A stretch of DNA of 64,000 nt from Candidatus Methylopumilus universalis (lineage in GTDB: Bacteria; Pseudomonadota; Gammaproteobacteria; Burkholderiales; Methylophilaceae), in the NCBI RefSeq assembly GCF_006365315.1, contig NZ_CP040968.1:1116001-1180000 (forward strand), read 5' to 3'. Shown in pieces: positions 54,336-63,590 of this stretch. Position 1 is the first letter of the stretch, and every line of letters starts with the position of its first letter. The notes under the pieces are model-generated. The model ran no database searches. It was not told where the DNA came from and saw only the letters and a program-made list of their open reading frames with translations. The translations under genes were made by a program, and so were the position numbers.

Positions 54336-55240
54336 TGTTTAGAGTCTATTTTCTTAGTTTTCTCTTCCTTTCTCTCTTAACAGGTTGTGCAAGTGTTCCT
54401 TCTTTCAAGAATGATTCCCTGCCCGTACCTTTAAAAAAAGGTGGGGGCTATTACCTCGATGATGGTCCAGGTGATAATCTTCCTGGAGATATTGATGCGA
54501 TTCCTGATGCAGTACCAAAAGTAGAGCCCTTTCATGGGCGTGCGAATCAACCTTATATTGCACTCGATAGCAAATATGTCCCGATGACTTCTTTCTATCC
54601 ATATAAAGAGCAAGGTGTCGCTTCTTGGTATGGTAAGCGCTATCACGGCAAAAAAACATCGATCGGTGAAGTCTATGACATGTATGGCATGACGGGCGCT
54701 CACACTACACTCCCTATTCCATGTTATGTGCGAGTCACAAATACTGAAAATAATAAAAGCGTGATTGTCAGAATCAATGATCGCGGTCCATTTAAAAAAA
54801 ATCGTGTCATCGATTTATCATTTGCCGCAGCTTACAAATTAAGATTGTCTGACAAAGGCAGTGGTCCAGTAGAAGTGGAGCTTATTGACCCAAGACAATT
54901 TAGTGCGCTGAAAAAAACGTCTGATCTCATTAATGAAAAAATAAAAGAAAAAGATGCGGTAGTCACTCAAACAAAGCTAGCTGAAGTTCCAATATCAAAC
55001 GAACCTCTTTATATTCAAGCAGGGGCTTTTAAAAATGAAAAAAATGCAGATCTCTTATTAAAACAACTTTCAGATATGGGGCTAGAAAATACACCACCAT
55101 TTAAAAAACAATTTTCAGAAGATTTATTTCATGTGGTCATTGGGCCTTTTAATTCCAAGGATGAGGCAAATAACATCGCAAATCTTATTAAAGCAAAAAT
55201 AAAAATTAGTATTTTTGTAGTGACTAAAGAAAAGAATTAA
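54335..55240 (+). CDS. rlpA: RlpA-family lytic transglycosylase lipoprotein
   Basis: 301 residues: lipoprotein signal with lipobox LLTGC at about residues 14-18; a double-psi beta-barrel domain with GVASWYGKRYHGKKTSIGE and IVRINDRGPFKKNRVIDLS; and a C-terminal SPOR domain (YIQAGAFKNEKNADLLLKQL) that binds denuded septal glycan. It cleaves naked glycan strands at division. In E. coli dacA separates rlpA from ybeD; here the rlpA stop directly abuts ybeD. Confidence 0.95.
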   Translation: MFRVYFLSFLFLSLLTGCASVPSFKNDSLPVPLKKGGGYYLDDGPGDNLPGDIDAIPDAVPKVEPFHGRANQPYIALDSKYVPMTSFYPYKEQGVASWYGKRYHGKKTSIGEVYDMYGMTGAHTTLPIPCYVRVTNTENNKSVIVRINDRGPFKKNRVIDLSFAAAYKLRLSDKGSGPVEVELIDPRQFSALKKTSDLINEKIKEKDAVVTQTKLAEVPISNEPLYIQAGAFKNEKNADLLLKQLSDMGLENTPPFKKQFSEDLFHVVIGPFNSKDEANNIANLIKAKIKISIFVVTKEKN

Positions 55241-55519
55241 ATGTCTGGTAATCATATGCCACAAGAAACCTTGATTGAATTTCCATGTCATTTTCCGATT
55301 AAAGTGATGGGAGAAGTCCATGATGAATTTACATCTACGGTCATTGAAATCATTAAACAAAAAAACAGTAGTTTTGATCCGAGTACAATCGAGATGAAAG
55401 GAAGCAGTGAAGGTCGTTATATCAGTCTTACATGCTTTGTTTATGTCACAAACAAGCCAGAATTAGATGACATCTACCGATCACTTTCAACGCACCCGAT
55501 GATTAAATTCGTTCTCTAG
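55241..55519 (+). CDS. ybeD: YbeD/DUF493 family protein
   Basis: 92 residues, the family length, with LIEFPCHFPIKVMG at the start, SSEGRYISLTCFVYVTNKPE in the middle and DDIYRSLSTHPMIKFVL at the end: an ACT/ferredoxin-like fold. It is conserved next to lipB and its function is unknown, probably regulatory. It lies 4 bases before lipB. Confidence 0.93.
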   Translation: MSGNHMPQETLIEFPCHFPIKVMGEVHDEFTSTVIEIIKQKNSSFDPSTIEMKGSSEGRYISLTCFVYVTNKPELDDIYRSLSTHPMIKFVL

Positions 55520-55523
55520 ATTT

Positions 55524-56138
55524 ATGTCGATCGATGTGAAATATCTTGGTATCACGCCTTATGAATCTACATGGAATAAAATGAAAATTTTTACTTCCAA
55601 TAGAGTTGACTCCACACAAGATGAAATATGGATTACGGAACATGAAGCTATTTATACGCTGGGTTTAAATCGAAAAGATTTTATAAAGCCTTTAAGAAGT
55701 GATATTTCAGTTCTTCCTGTTGACCGAGGCGGAAAAATTACTTATCACGGCCGAGGTCAGCTCATTATTTACCCACTTATCGATCTTAAGCGCTATCAAC
55801 TCACCATTAGATCTTTTGTGACTTTAATCGAAAAAAGTATTGTGAATTTTTTATCCCGTCGCGATATCAAAGCTAATGCTAAAATAGAAGCCCCTGGAGT
55901 CTATATTGAAAATAAAAAAATTGCTTCATTGGGATTGCGTATCAAAAATCATGCTTCATATCATGGTTTAAGCATGAATATTGATATGGATTTGTCTCCT
56001 TTTGAAGCGATTGATCCTTGTGGCTTTAAAAACTTACAAATGACACAATTAAAAACATTTACAAATGATGTATCGATTGAAGCTATAGGCTTCGAAATTG
56101 CGAATGATATTAAACATCAGCTACTCAATTTAAAATGA
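55524..56138 (+). CDS. lipB: Lipoyl(octanoyl) transferase
   Basis: 204 residues with [38 protein letters not shown] (catalytic Lys region) and the [14 protein letters not shown] stretch containing the catalytic Cys. It moves octanoate from ACP to lipoyl domains. It overlaps lipA by four bases. Confidence 0.97.
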   Translation: MSIDVKYLGITPYESTWNKMKIFTSNRVDSTQDEIWITEHEAIYTLGLNRKDFIKPLRSDISVLPVDRGGKITYHGRGQLIIYPLIDLKRYQLTIRSFVTLIEKSIVNFLSRRDIKANAKIEAPGVYIENKKIASLGLRIKNHASYHGLSMNIDMDLSPFEAIDPCGFKNLQMTQLKTFTNDVSIEAIGFEIANDIKHQLLNLK

Positions 56139-57088
56139 TAAAACCTAATATTTCAAAACCCATAGGTGTCAAAGAAATTAATTTTGAGAAAACTTCCAAG
56201 ATTCCTATCAAAATTATTGAAGCACCTATCAAAGCCAAACCGCATTGGATCAAAATGCAGCTGCCTCAAAGCCAGCGATTTAATGAAATTAAGTCAATTT
56301 TAAGAAAAAATAATCTTCATAGCGTTTGTGAAGAAGCCAGTTGCCCCAATATCGGCGAATGCTTTAGTCAAGGCACTGCTACATTTATGATTCTTGGCGA
56401 TCTTTGTACAAGACGCTGCCCATTTTGTGATGTTGGACATGGCAGACCTTTGCCCCCTGATGCAGATGAACCCAAAAAATTAGCCCAAACTATTCACGAG
56501 CTTAATTTGAAATACGTTGTGATTACAAGTGTAGATCGTGATGATCTGCGCGATGGCGGTGCGCAACATTTTGTCGATTGCATTAAAGAGATTCGTAGCA
56601 GTTCACCCAACATTAAAATCGAAATTTTAGTGCCCGACTTTAGAGGTCGCCTTGATAAAGCGCTCGATATTTTAAGCTTGATGCCACCTGATGTGTTTAA
56701 TCACAACCTTGAGACCATTCCACGACTTTATAAAAAAGTACGTCCAGGTTCAGACTATCAGCACTCACTTAATTTACTATTAAATTTTAAATTGAAGTTT
56801 CCTAACATCCCGACGAAGTCAGGACTTATGTTGGGGCTGGGCGAAACAAATAGTGAAATCATTGAAGTGATGAAAGATTTAAGATCGCACAAAGTTGAAA
56901 TGCTGACCCTTGGACAATATTTACAGCCAAGCGCTCATCATCTCCCTGTGGATCGTTACGTGGATCCAAAAGAATTTGATGCTTTAAAAGAAGAAGCGGA
57001 ACACATGTTATTTTCATCCGTAGCTAGTGCGCCCATGGTTAGAAGCAGTTATCACGCAGATATTCAAGCACATGAGGCTCAAAACTAA
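56135..57088 (+). CDS. lipA: Lipoyl synthase
   Basis: 317-residue radical-SAM enzyme. The auxiliary cluster Cys are 65, 70 and 76 ([12 protein letters not shown]) and the radical-SAM Cys are 91, 95 and 98 (CTRRCPFC). [34 protein letters not shown] and the terminal VRSSYHAD are hallmarks. It inserts two sulfurs into octanoyl-lipoyl domains. It ends at the base before gshA. Confidence 0.98.
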   Translation: MIKPNISKPIGVKEINFEKTSKIPIKIIEAPIKAKPHWIKMQLPQSQRFNEIKSILRKNNLHSVCEEASCPNIGECFSQGTATFMILGDLCTRRCPFCDVGHGRPLPPDADEPKKLAQTIHELNLKYVVITSVDRDDLRDGGAQHFVDCIKEIRSSSPNIKIEILVPDFRGRLDKALDILSLMPPDVFNHNLETIPRLYKKVRPGSDYQHSLNLLLNFKLKFPNIPTKSGLMLGLGETNSEIIEVMKDLRSHKVEMLTLGQYLQPSAHHLPVDRYVDPKEFDALKEEAEHMLFSSVASAPMVRSSYHADIQAHEAQN

Positions 57089-58384
57089 ATGGTTCCCCAT
57101 TTAAAAACCGCCCTCACAGGGCCGCTTCTTTCATTAGAAAAGCATCTCATTCATGAAATGGCAAATATTGAACATTGGTTTCGCATTCAATGGCTAGAGC
57201 ATGCTGCTCCCTTTTACGCATCTGTTGATTTAAGAAATGCAGGATTTAAACTAGCGCCGGTCGACACTAACCTTTTCCCAGGAGGATTTAATAATTTAAA
57301 TCCGGACTTTTTATCACTCTCTGTTCAAGCGGCGATGGTGGCAGTTGAAAAAGTTTGTCCTGAAGCCCATCGCCTTTTAATTATTCCTGAAAATCACACA
57401 CGAAATATTTATTACTTAAAAAATTTATTTGAATTACAAAATATATTAAGAAAATCAGGCCTAGAAGTTCGCATTGGTAGTTTAGATACAAGCATTTCAG
57501 AACCTACAACCATTGCAGTTGAAAATAATAAGTCTTTACTTATAGAGCCTTTAAAGCGCATCAAAAATAGATTAGTACTTGAAAATAAGACACTCGGTAA
57601 TTTTGATGCATGCGCCATATTATTAAATAATGATTTATCGGCTGGTATTCCTGATATCTTAAGAAATATTGAGCAAAATTTAATACCCCCTCTTCATGCA
57701 GGATGGGCATCACGCAGAAAATCTCAACACTTTAAAGCTTACGACGATGTCGTGAAATCATTCGCTGAATTTATTAAGGTAGATCCCTGGCTTATAAACC
57801 CTTATTTCGATCATGCAAGTGGTATTGATTTTCATGCAAGACAAGGCGAAGATGAACTTGCGACAAAAGTAGAGCAAATCTTAAATAAGATTCAATCAAA
57901 ATATAAAGAGTATAAAATTGAGCATGAGCCCTTTGTGATTGTTAAAGCGGATGCTGGGACTTATGGTATGGGTATTATGACAGTGAAACATGGCGACGAA
58001 TTAAGAAATTTAAATCGAAAATCGCGCAATAAAATGTCTGTTGTAAAAGAGGGCTTGGAAGTTTCAGAAGTGATTATTCAAGAAGGCGTCTATTCTGAAG
58101 AATGTATTAACGAAGCAGTCGCAGAGCCTGTCGTTTACATGATAGATCATTTTGTTATTGGTGGTTTTTATCGTGTGCACACCACGCGTGGTAAAGATGA
58201 AAATCTTAATGCGCCTGGTATGCATTTTGTACCTTTAGCCTTCGAAACTTCTTGCTCAACACCTGAGATAGATGAGTCGCCACTTTCAACACCCAATCGA
58301 TTCTATGCTTATGGTGTAATCGCAAGATTAGCGCTTCTTGCAGCAGCCATTGAACTCGAAACGCATGATCCAATGAATCAATAA
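57089..58384 (+). CDS. gshA: Glutamate-cysteine ligase, proteobacterial ATP-grasp type
   Basis: 431 residues resembling the GshA type found in beta/gamma species next to gshB, unlike the E. coli GshA. DLRNAGFKLAPVDTNLFPGG, LIIPENHTRNIYYL, FVIVKADAGTYGMGIMTVK (nucleotide loop) and PVVYMIDHFVIGGFYRVHT are typical. It joins Glu and Cys, the first glutathione step. In a methylotroph, glutathione can also serve formaldehyde oxidation (inference). Followed at 2 bases by gshB. Confidence 0.94.
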   Translation: MVPHLKTALTGPLLSLEKHLIHEMANIEHWFRIQWLEHAAPFYASVDLRNAGFKLAPVDTNLFPGGFNNLNPDFLSLSVQAAMVAVEKVCPEAHRLLIIPENHTRNIYYLKNLFELQNILRKSGLEVRIGSLDTSISEPTTIAVENNKSLLIEPLKRIKNRLVLENKTLGNFDACAILLNNDLSAGIPDILRNIEQNLIPPLHAGWASRRKSQHFKAYDDVVKSFAEFIKVDPWLINPYFDHASGIDFHARQGEDELATKVEQILNKIQSKYKEYKIEHEPFVIVKADAGTYGMGIMTVKHGDELRNLNRKSRNKMSVVKEGLEVSEVIIQEGVYSEECINEAVAEPVVYMIDHFVIGGFYRVHTTRGKDENLNAPGMHFVPLAFETSCSTPEIDESPLSTPNRFYAYGVIARLALLAAAIELETHDPMNQ

Positions 58385-58386
58385 TT

Positions 58387-59307
58387 ATGCCTATTCTCTT
58401 TATAATCGACCCGCCTCATTCCTTAAATTTAAAAAAGGATTCGACCTTTGCCTTAATGAAAGAGGCCATTAAACAAAATCATGAAGTTTATTTTTGTTTA
58501 CAACATGACTTATATATAGATGCCAACCAATTGTTTTGTAGAACGTATCGCTTTGAAGTAAATATTTTTCCGAATCATGCAAAAACTTATGAAACACATC
58601 CTGTTTCATTTTTTAATGCGCTCTTTATGAGAAAAGATCCGCCAGTGGACCAAGCTTATCTGCATACAACTTTCTTATTAGATATTGCCGAAAAATCAAA
58701 TGTGAAAGTATTTAATAAACCTTCTTCTATCAGAAGTTGGAATGAAAAAATATCTATACTCCAGTTTGATGAACTCATACCTAAAACCTTAGTCACAGCG
58801 AATCCAGAAATTGTCAAGCAGTTTTTTAGAGATCATGGCGATATCATTTTGAAGCCACTTGATGGTATGGGTGGAAAAAATATTTTCCGCGTCAGTGAGT
58901 TTGAAAAAAATCTGAATGTAATTCTAGAAATTATGACCAATCATGGCCATCAAATGATTATGGCCCAGCAATATATTCCAGAAATTAAATTAGGTGATAA
59001 ACGTATTGTGATTATTGAAGGAAAACCTTTTCCCCATGCGTTGGCTCGCATTCCCATGGAAGGCGAAACGCGAGGCAATTTGGCATCAGGCGGCCAAGGT
59101 GTCGCACAAGCTCTATCAAAAAGAGATTTAGAAATTGCTACAATCGTAGGCAAAAAACTATTGAGTGAAGGTCTTCATTTTGTAGGCATTGATGTCATTG
59201 GTAATTTTTTAACAGAAATTAATGTGACAAGCCCAACCGGTATCGTTGAACTTTTTGAACAAACAAAGCAAAACCCTGCAGAACTTATTATCAATGCGCT
59301 TCATTAA
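58387..59307 (+). CDS. gshB: Glutathione synthetase
   Basis: 306-residue ATP-grasp enzyme: MRKDPPVDQAYLHTTFLLD, NKPSSIRSWNEKISILQF, DIILKPLDGMGGKNIFRV and INVTSPTGIVELFEQT are GshB signatures. It adds Gly to gamma-Glu-Cys. Its last 14 bases overlap the start of apbE, which suggests coupling of the flavinylation genes to the glutathione operon. Confidence 0.97.
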   Translation: MPILFIIDPPHSLNLKKDSTFALMKEAIKQNHEVYFCLQHDLYIDANQLFCRTYRFEVNIFPNHAKTYETHPVSFFNALFMRKDPPVDQAYLHTTFLLDIAEKSNVKVFNKPSSIRSWNEKISILQFDELIPKTLVTANPEIVKQFFRDHGDIILKPLDGMGGKNIFRVSEFEKNLNVILEIMTNHGHQMIMAQQYIPEIKLGDKRIVIIEGKPFPHALARIPMEGETRGNLASGGQGVAQALSKRDLEIATIVGKKLLSEGLHFVGIDVIGNFLTEINVTSPTGIVELFEQTKQNPAELIINALH

Positions 59308-60343
59308 GTTTTTTTTTATTCTTTTAGGTTTTGCTTTTCTTCAGTCTTGCTCCCATCCCTCCTTATACCAATCTAAGCATTATGTATTTGGAACTATTGT
59401 AGATATTTCTATTTATGGTGAAAAAGAAGAAAAAGCAGAAGAAGCCGCCAAAGCAGTTCTTGAAGAATTTACAAGACTTCATAACTCCCTTCATGCTTGG
59501 AAAAAAAGCGATCTTACCAATCTCAATGAATCTATTTCAAAAAATAAGTCTTATAGAAACGCCTCTTCAGAACTTATTGAGATCATAAAAAATGCAAGAG
59601 AGCTAGAAGTCACTTCCAATCATCTCTTTAATCCAGCAATAGGCGAGCTCATCAATTATTGGGGATTCCATCAAGATGAATTTACTCCAATCCATCCAAA
59701 TGAATCAAAAATAAAAAGCCTCGTTGAAAGAAGGCCTTCTTTAAACCACCTTCAGATTTCAGGCACAACTATCACGAGCTCAAATCCACATGTAAAAATT
59801 GATCTTGGTGGATATGCAAAAGGGTATGCACTTGATCGAGCAAGTAAAATTATCCGAGAGCATCATATTAAAAACGCACTCATCAATATTGGCGGGAATA
59901 TTATGGCAATCGGTCAACATGGCAGTAAACCGTGGCGTGTTGGCATACAAGATCCTAGAGGAGCACAAGCGATAGCAAAAGTTGATTTGCCAGACGGATG
60001 GGCCATCGGGACATCAGGCGACTATCAAAGATATTTTATAAATGAAGGTAAGCGCTATTGCCATCTTATTAACCCCTTTACAGGGTATCCAGTCGAAGGC
60101 ATCTATTCTGTAACTGTTCTGATCGAGCCATCACAAAGTGCCGGTACTTTATCCGACGTTTTATCTAAGCCGCTTTTTATCAGCAAGAAAGAAAATAGAA
60201 AAGATATGGCAAAAAAACTTGGGATCTATCACTACTTAATTATTGAAGAAAAACACATATCGATGACTAAAACAATGGCAGATAAAATTCAATTTTTAAA
60301 TCCTCTTACCCAAAAGAATAATCAAATTGAAATTACCCGCTAA
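59294..60343 (+). CDS. apbE: ApbE-type FMN transferase (periplasmic lipoprotein)
   Basis: 349 residues from the ATG at 59294, which gives a lipoprotein signal MRFIKFFFILLGFAFLQSC with the Cys at residue 19; an upstream in-frame ATG lacks that signal at the start. The ApbE fold is shown by FNPAIGELINYWGF, KIDLGGYAKGYALDRASKII, ALINIGGNIMAIG and HLINPFTGYPVEG. ApbE enzymes move FMN from FAD onto Thr/Ser of extracytoplasmic redox proteins. No FMN-bind target protein lies in this window. The next two genes are its usual partners in flavinylation clusters. Confidence 0.95.
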   Translation: MRFIKFFFILLGFAFLQSCSHPSLYQSKHYVFGTIVDISIYGEKEEKAEEAAKAVLEEFTRLHNSLHAWKKSDLTNLNESISKNKSYRNASSELIEIIKNARELEVTSNHLFNPAIGELINYWGFHQDEFTPIHPNESKIKSLVERRPSLNHLQISGTTITSSNPHVKIDLGGYAKGYALDRASKIIREHHIKNALINIGGNIMAIGQHGSKPWRVGIQDPRGAQAIAKVDLPDGWAIGTSGDYQRYFINEGKRYCHLINPFTGYPVEGIYSVTVLIEPSQSAGTLSDVLSKPLFISKKENRKDMAKKLGIYHYLIIEEKHISMTKTMADKIQFLNPLTQKNNQIEITR

Positions 60344-60701
60344 ATTTTTTCTTGGCGATAGCCTTATTATATTGGTAAGTATTATCTTTATAATTTTCGC
60401 TTTTAAGACTTTCTGGCATTTTGAAACAGGGAGTGTCGTACAAGTAAATTTTCAAGGAAAAACATATGGAAACTTTAGTCTATTTCAAGATAAAAAAATT
60501 AGCCTGATTGGCCATGAGGGTAAAAGTATGATTGAAATTAAAGATGGACGGGCTCGTTTTAAATCAGCGCCATGTAAAAATCAATATTGTATTCAACAAG
60601 GCTGGATTAGTTACACAGGACAAATGCTGATCTGTATTCCTAATGAAGTGAGCATTGAAATTTTAGGTAAAACGAAAGCTTATGACTCGCTCAATTATTA
60701 A
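60327..60701 (+). CDS. NusG domain II-containing membrane-anchored protein
   Basis: 124 residues starting with TTG inside the end of apbE (17-base overlap; no ATG offers a better start). One membrane segment (about residues 10-30), then a periplasmic beta-rich domain: SLIGHEGKSMIEIKDGRARF, APCKNQYCIQQGWI and QMLICIPNEVSIEI. The CKNQYC pair is the typical feature of this NusG_II (DUF1312-type) family. It co-occurs with ApbE and Gx transporters; its role is unknown. It overlaps the next gene by 20 bases. Confidence 0.9.
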   Translation: MKLPAKFFLGDSLIILVSIIFIIFAFKTFWHFETGSVVQVNFQGKTYGNFSLFQDKKISLIGHEGKSMIEIKDGRARFKSAPCKNQYCIQQGWISYTGQMLICIPNEVSIEILGKTKAYDSLNY

Positions 60702-61203
60702 AATCAAAACGACGTTGATAGATCATCAAATCGCGCAATTAAGTGCGATTGCGATTGGTCTAAGCCTAATTGAATCGGTGTTGCCATCCCCCATGCCAGG
60801 AGTAAAACCTGGTATAGCTAACATCATCACGCTTTATGCTATCTATCGCTTTAATTTTAAAACAGCCATGTGGGTGAGTATCCTAAGGGTCTTTGCCACA
60901 AGCCTTATATTAGGTCAATTTTTAAGCCCTACCTTTATGCTGAGTTTGACCGGGTCAATGTTGAGTCTTTTGACTTTATATTTTGTAATTAAATTACCAT
61001 CTAAATTTTTTAGCCCCGTAGGCCTCTCCGTCCTCTCTTCTTTTGCACATATTGCAGGTCAGCTTATGCTTGTTCGTTTATGGCTTATCCCTCATGCCAG
61101 CATCTATTATTTAATACCTATATATAGTGCGGCTGCACTTTTATTCGGATGCATCAACGGGTGGATTACCTATCGATTACTTAAACAGCACAATTCCATA
61201 TAA
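60682..61203 (+). CDS. Gx transporter family membrane protein
   Basis: 173 residues with about five membrane segments. IGLSLIESVLPSPMPGVKPG then IANIITLYAIYRF and SLTGSMLSLLTLYF are the signature of the Gx transporter / 'heptaprenyl diphosphate synthase component I' family (an ECF-S-like fold). The old name is misleading; next to ApbE it probably relates to flavin or quinone supply for flavinylated electron-transfer systems (inference from family associations). It ends the long plus-strand run that begins at mreB. Confidence 0.88.
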   Translation: MTRSIIKIKTTLIDHQIAQLSAIAIGLSLIESVLPSPMPGVKPGIANIITLYAIYRFNFKTAMWVSILRVFATSLILGQFLSPTFMLSLTGSMLSLLTLYFVIKLPSKFFSPVGLSVLSSFAHIAGQLMLVRLWLIPHASIYYLIPIYSAAALLFGCINGWITYRLLKQHNSI

Positions 61204-61253
61204 CACTTCCAGATAATGCTAAAATAAACAAAGTCAAAAAAGGTATAGACATC

Positions 61254-61382
61254 ATGAAAAAATATCTATGTATTTATATAAGTGCTTTATTACTTCTTAA
61301 CTTAGTAGGATGCGGTACCAAAGGAGGCTTATATATCCCCGAAAAAAAATATCCGCAAGATACAGCGCCTGAAAAAAAATAA
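61254..61382 (+). CDS. lptM: LptM (YifL) lipoprotein of LPS transport, 42 residues
   Basis: A 42-codon gene: MKKYLCIYISALLLLNLVGC, then GTKGGLYIPEKKYPQD and a short Lys-rich tail. It has a lipoprotein signal with lipobox LVGC and the family core GCGxKGxLYxP. LptM helps oxidative maturation and assembly of the LptDE outer-membrane LPS translocon. It lies 3 bases upstream of lysA, exactly its place in E. coli and other proteobacteria. The ATG follows AGGTATAG; the short length makes it easy to miss. Confidence 0.9.
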   Translation: MKKYLCIYISALLLLNLVGCGTKGGLYIPEKKYPQDTAPEKK

Positions 61383-61385
61383 ATA

Positions 61386-62642
61386 ATGGGCCAAACGTCA
61401 TTCATTCATTCTAACAATGGTGTGCTTTTTGCAGAAGGCGTTTCTCTTGAATCCATTGCAAAGCAATTTAGTACGCCCACTTATATTTATTCGAAGAATA
61501 CACTCATTCAAACTTTTGAGTCTTTTAAAAAAGGACTGCTTAAGACAGATCACCTTATATGTTTTGCAGTGAAATCTAATTCTAATATTGCGATTCTTAA
61601 TCTTTTTGCCGGACTAGGTGCAGGATTTGATATTGTGTCAGGCGGCGAACTTGAGCGTGTCATATTTGCCGGTGGCGATCCACAAAAAATTGTATTTTCA
61701 GGTGTGGGTAAAACTGAGTCTGAAATTTCGGCCGCTTTAAAAGCCAATATATTATGTTTCAATGTGGAATCTCGAAGCGAGCTTATGCGCATTCAAGGTG
61801 TTGCAGAAAAAATAAATATCAAAGCACCTATCTCGATCCGAGTAAATCCTGATGTTGATGCCAAAACTCACCCCTATATTTCAACTGGACTAAAAGACAA
61901 CAAATTTGGTGTCGATTTTAATCAAGCACTCTCGCTATATCTTGAAGCAAAAAGTATGAGTCATATTGATATCAAAGGTATTGATTGTCATATTGGCTCA
62001 CAAATTACAGAACTAAAACCTTTTGTGGATGCACTGGATCGAGTCCTTTCGCTTGTAGATCAACTTAAAAAAAATAATATTCATTTAAGTCATGTCGATA
62101 TTGGTGGGGGTATTGGAATTTGCTATCAAGATGAGTCGCCGCCTGACTTTGAAATCTACACAAAAGAAATCTTAAATAAGATTAAAGACCTTAATATCAA
62201 AATTATTTTCGAACCTGGTCGAGCACTTGTCGGTAATGCAGGTGTACTTTTATCTAAAGTGGAATATTTAAAACAAAATGATATCAAGCATTTTGCTATC
62301 ATTGACGCGGCCATGAATGATCTCATGCGACCTACCTTATATGATGCTTATCATGAAATTAAAGTAGTTCGCGAACATGATGCGAAACCTCAATCGTTTG
62401 ATGTTGTAGGTCCTGTATGTGAAAGTGGCGACTTTATTGCAAAAAATAGATTATTAAAATTAAAAGAAAATGATCTCATTTGCATAATGTCGGCTGGGGC
62501 TTATGGCATGAGTATGAGTTCAAACTACAATTCACGTGGACGCGCTGCTGAAGTCATGGTGGATCAAGATAAGCTTTATGAAATTAGAACACGTGAAAAA
62601 TCGAGCGACTTATTTAAGCTCGAAAAGAAGCTACCGCTTTAA
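61386..62642 (+). CDS. lysA: Diaminopimelate decarboxylase
   Basis: 418-residue fold-III PLP enzyme: PLP Lys63 in CFAVKSNSN, FDIVSGGELERVIFAGGDP, HIGSQITEL, HVDIGGGIGICY, EPGRALVGNAGVL and GPVCESGDFIAKNR with the catalytic Cys. It makes lysine from meso-DAP. dapF, common next, does not follow. Its stop overlaps the purU stop. Confidence 0.98.
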   Translation: MGQTSFIHSNNGVLFAEGVSLESIAKQFSTPTYIYSKNTLIQTFESFKKGLLKTDHLICFAVKSNSNIAILNLFAGLGAGFDIVSGGELERVIFAGGDPQKIVFSGVGKTESEISAALKANILCFNVESRSELMRIQGVAEKINIKAPISIRVNPDVDAKTHPYISTGLKDNKFGVDFNQALSLYLEAKSMSHIDIKGIDCHIGSQITELKPFVDALDRVLSLVDQLKKNNIHLSHVDIGGGIGICYQDESPPDFEIYTKEILNKIKDLNIKIIFEPGRALVGNAGVLLSKVEYLKQNDIKHFAIIDAAMNDLMRPTLYDAYHEIKVVREHDAKPQSFDVVGPVCESGDFIAKNRLLKLKENDLICIMSAGAYGMSMSSNYNSRGRAAEVMVDQDKLYEIRTREKSSDLFKLEKKLPL

Positions 62643-63493
62643 TCAAAAATAACGGTTTTATTCGAATAAATAAGAATACGATTCTCTATGTGCCATCGCA
62701 CAGCTTTAGATAAAACGATACGCTCTAAATCTCTACCTTTTTGAATGAGATCTTCGACTTGGTCGCGATGTGAAATGCGATCGATATCTTGCTCAATGAT
62801 AGGGCCCTCATCTAAGACTTCGGTGACATAGTGGCTCGTGGCCCCAATCAATTTAACACCTCGCTCAAAAGCTCGATGATAAGGCCTTGCACCAATAAAA
62901 GCAGGCAAGAAAGAGTGGTGAATGTTAATCACGCGCTGTGGGTAACGTTTTACAAAGTCTTCGCTTAAGATTTGCATGTACCGAGCAAGCACTATGAAAT
63001 CGACTTGAAATTTATCAAATAATGCAAATTGCTCTGCTTCAGCTTCTTTCTTTTTATCTTTCTCAACTGGGATATGAAAAAAGGGAATGCCATAAAATTC
63101 AGCGAGTTTTTGTGAGTCTAAATGATTACTAATAATGAGAGGAATTTCACATTGAAGCTCGTTATTTTTATAGCGATGAAGCAAATCTGCCAAACAATGA
63201 TCGTATTGCGACACCATAATCGCCATGCGAAGCTTGTCTTTGGAGAGCTTTAATTCCCATGTCATCTTATATGTTTTAGCGATACCCTGAAAAGCTTCCG
63301 CAAAAGAGGCTTCATCTAAAGAAAAGTCTTTTAGATCCCATTCAACCCGCATAAGGAAAAGACTATTTTCCGCATCTTGATGTTGGTCGGCATGCAAAAT
63401 ATTTGCATTATGTTGATATAAAAAATCTGCGATAGCTGCCACAATACCTTTAGTATCTGGACAAGTAATTAATAAGGTCGCTGAATTTTTCAT
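62639..63493 (-). CDS. purU: Formyltetrahydrofolate deformylase
   Basis: 284 residues from the ATG giving MKNSATLLITCPDTKGIVAA: an ACT domain (about 5-80), then a formyl-transferase fold with MAIMVSQYDHCLADLLHRYK, the catalytic Asn-His-Asp set in HHSFLPAF and GATSHYVTEVLDEGPIIEQD. It releases formate and THF from 10-formyl-THF, a C1-balancing step. An earlier TTG in the same frame gives a non-family extension. No clear ribosome-binding site is seen. Confidence 0.96.
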   Translation of the reverse strand: MKNSATLLITCPDTKGIVAAIADFLYQHNANILHADQHQDAENSLFLMRVEWDLKDFSLDEASFAEAFQGIAKTYKMTWELKLSKDKLRMAIMVSQYDHCLADLLHRYKNNELQCEIPLIISNHLDSQKLAEFYGIPFFHIPVEKDKKKEAEAEQFALFDKFQVDFIVLARYMQILSEDFVKRYPQRVINIHHSFLPAFIGARPYHRAFERGVKLIGATSHYVTEVLDEGPIIEQDIDRISHRDQVEDLIQKGRDLERIVLSKAVRWHIENRILIYSNKTVIFD

Positions 63494-63590
63494 AGGATTA
63501 AGTGTCAATTTTGAATAAAACGAATTATACATGGACAATCAGGAATAAAATAATAGGCTGTCATTATCAAAACCCCTAAAATATCAATCT

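Noticed and set aside
54405-54703. Two overlapping minus-strand frames inside rlpA
   Set aside because: rlpA has lipobox, barrel and SPOR domains in frame; the antisense frames show no recognisable features.
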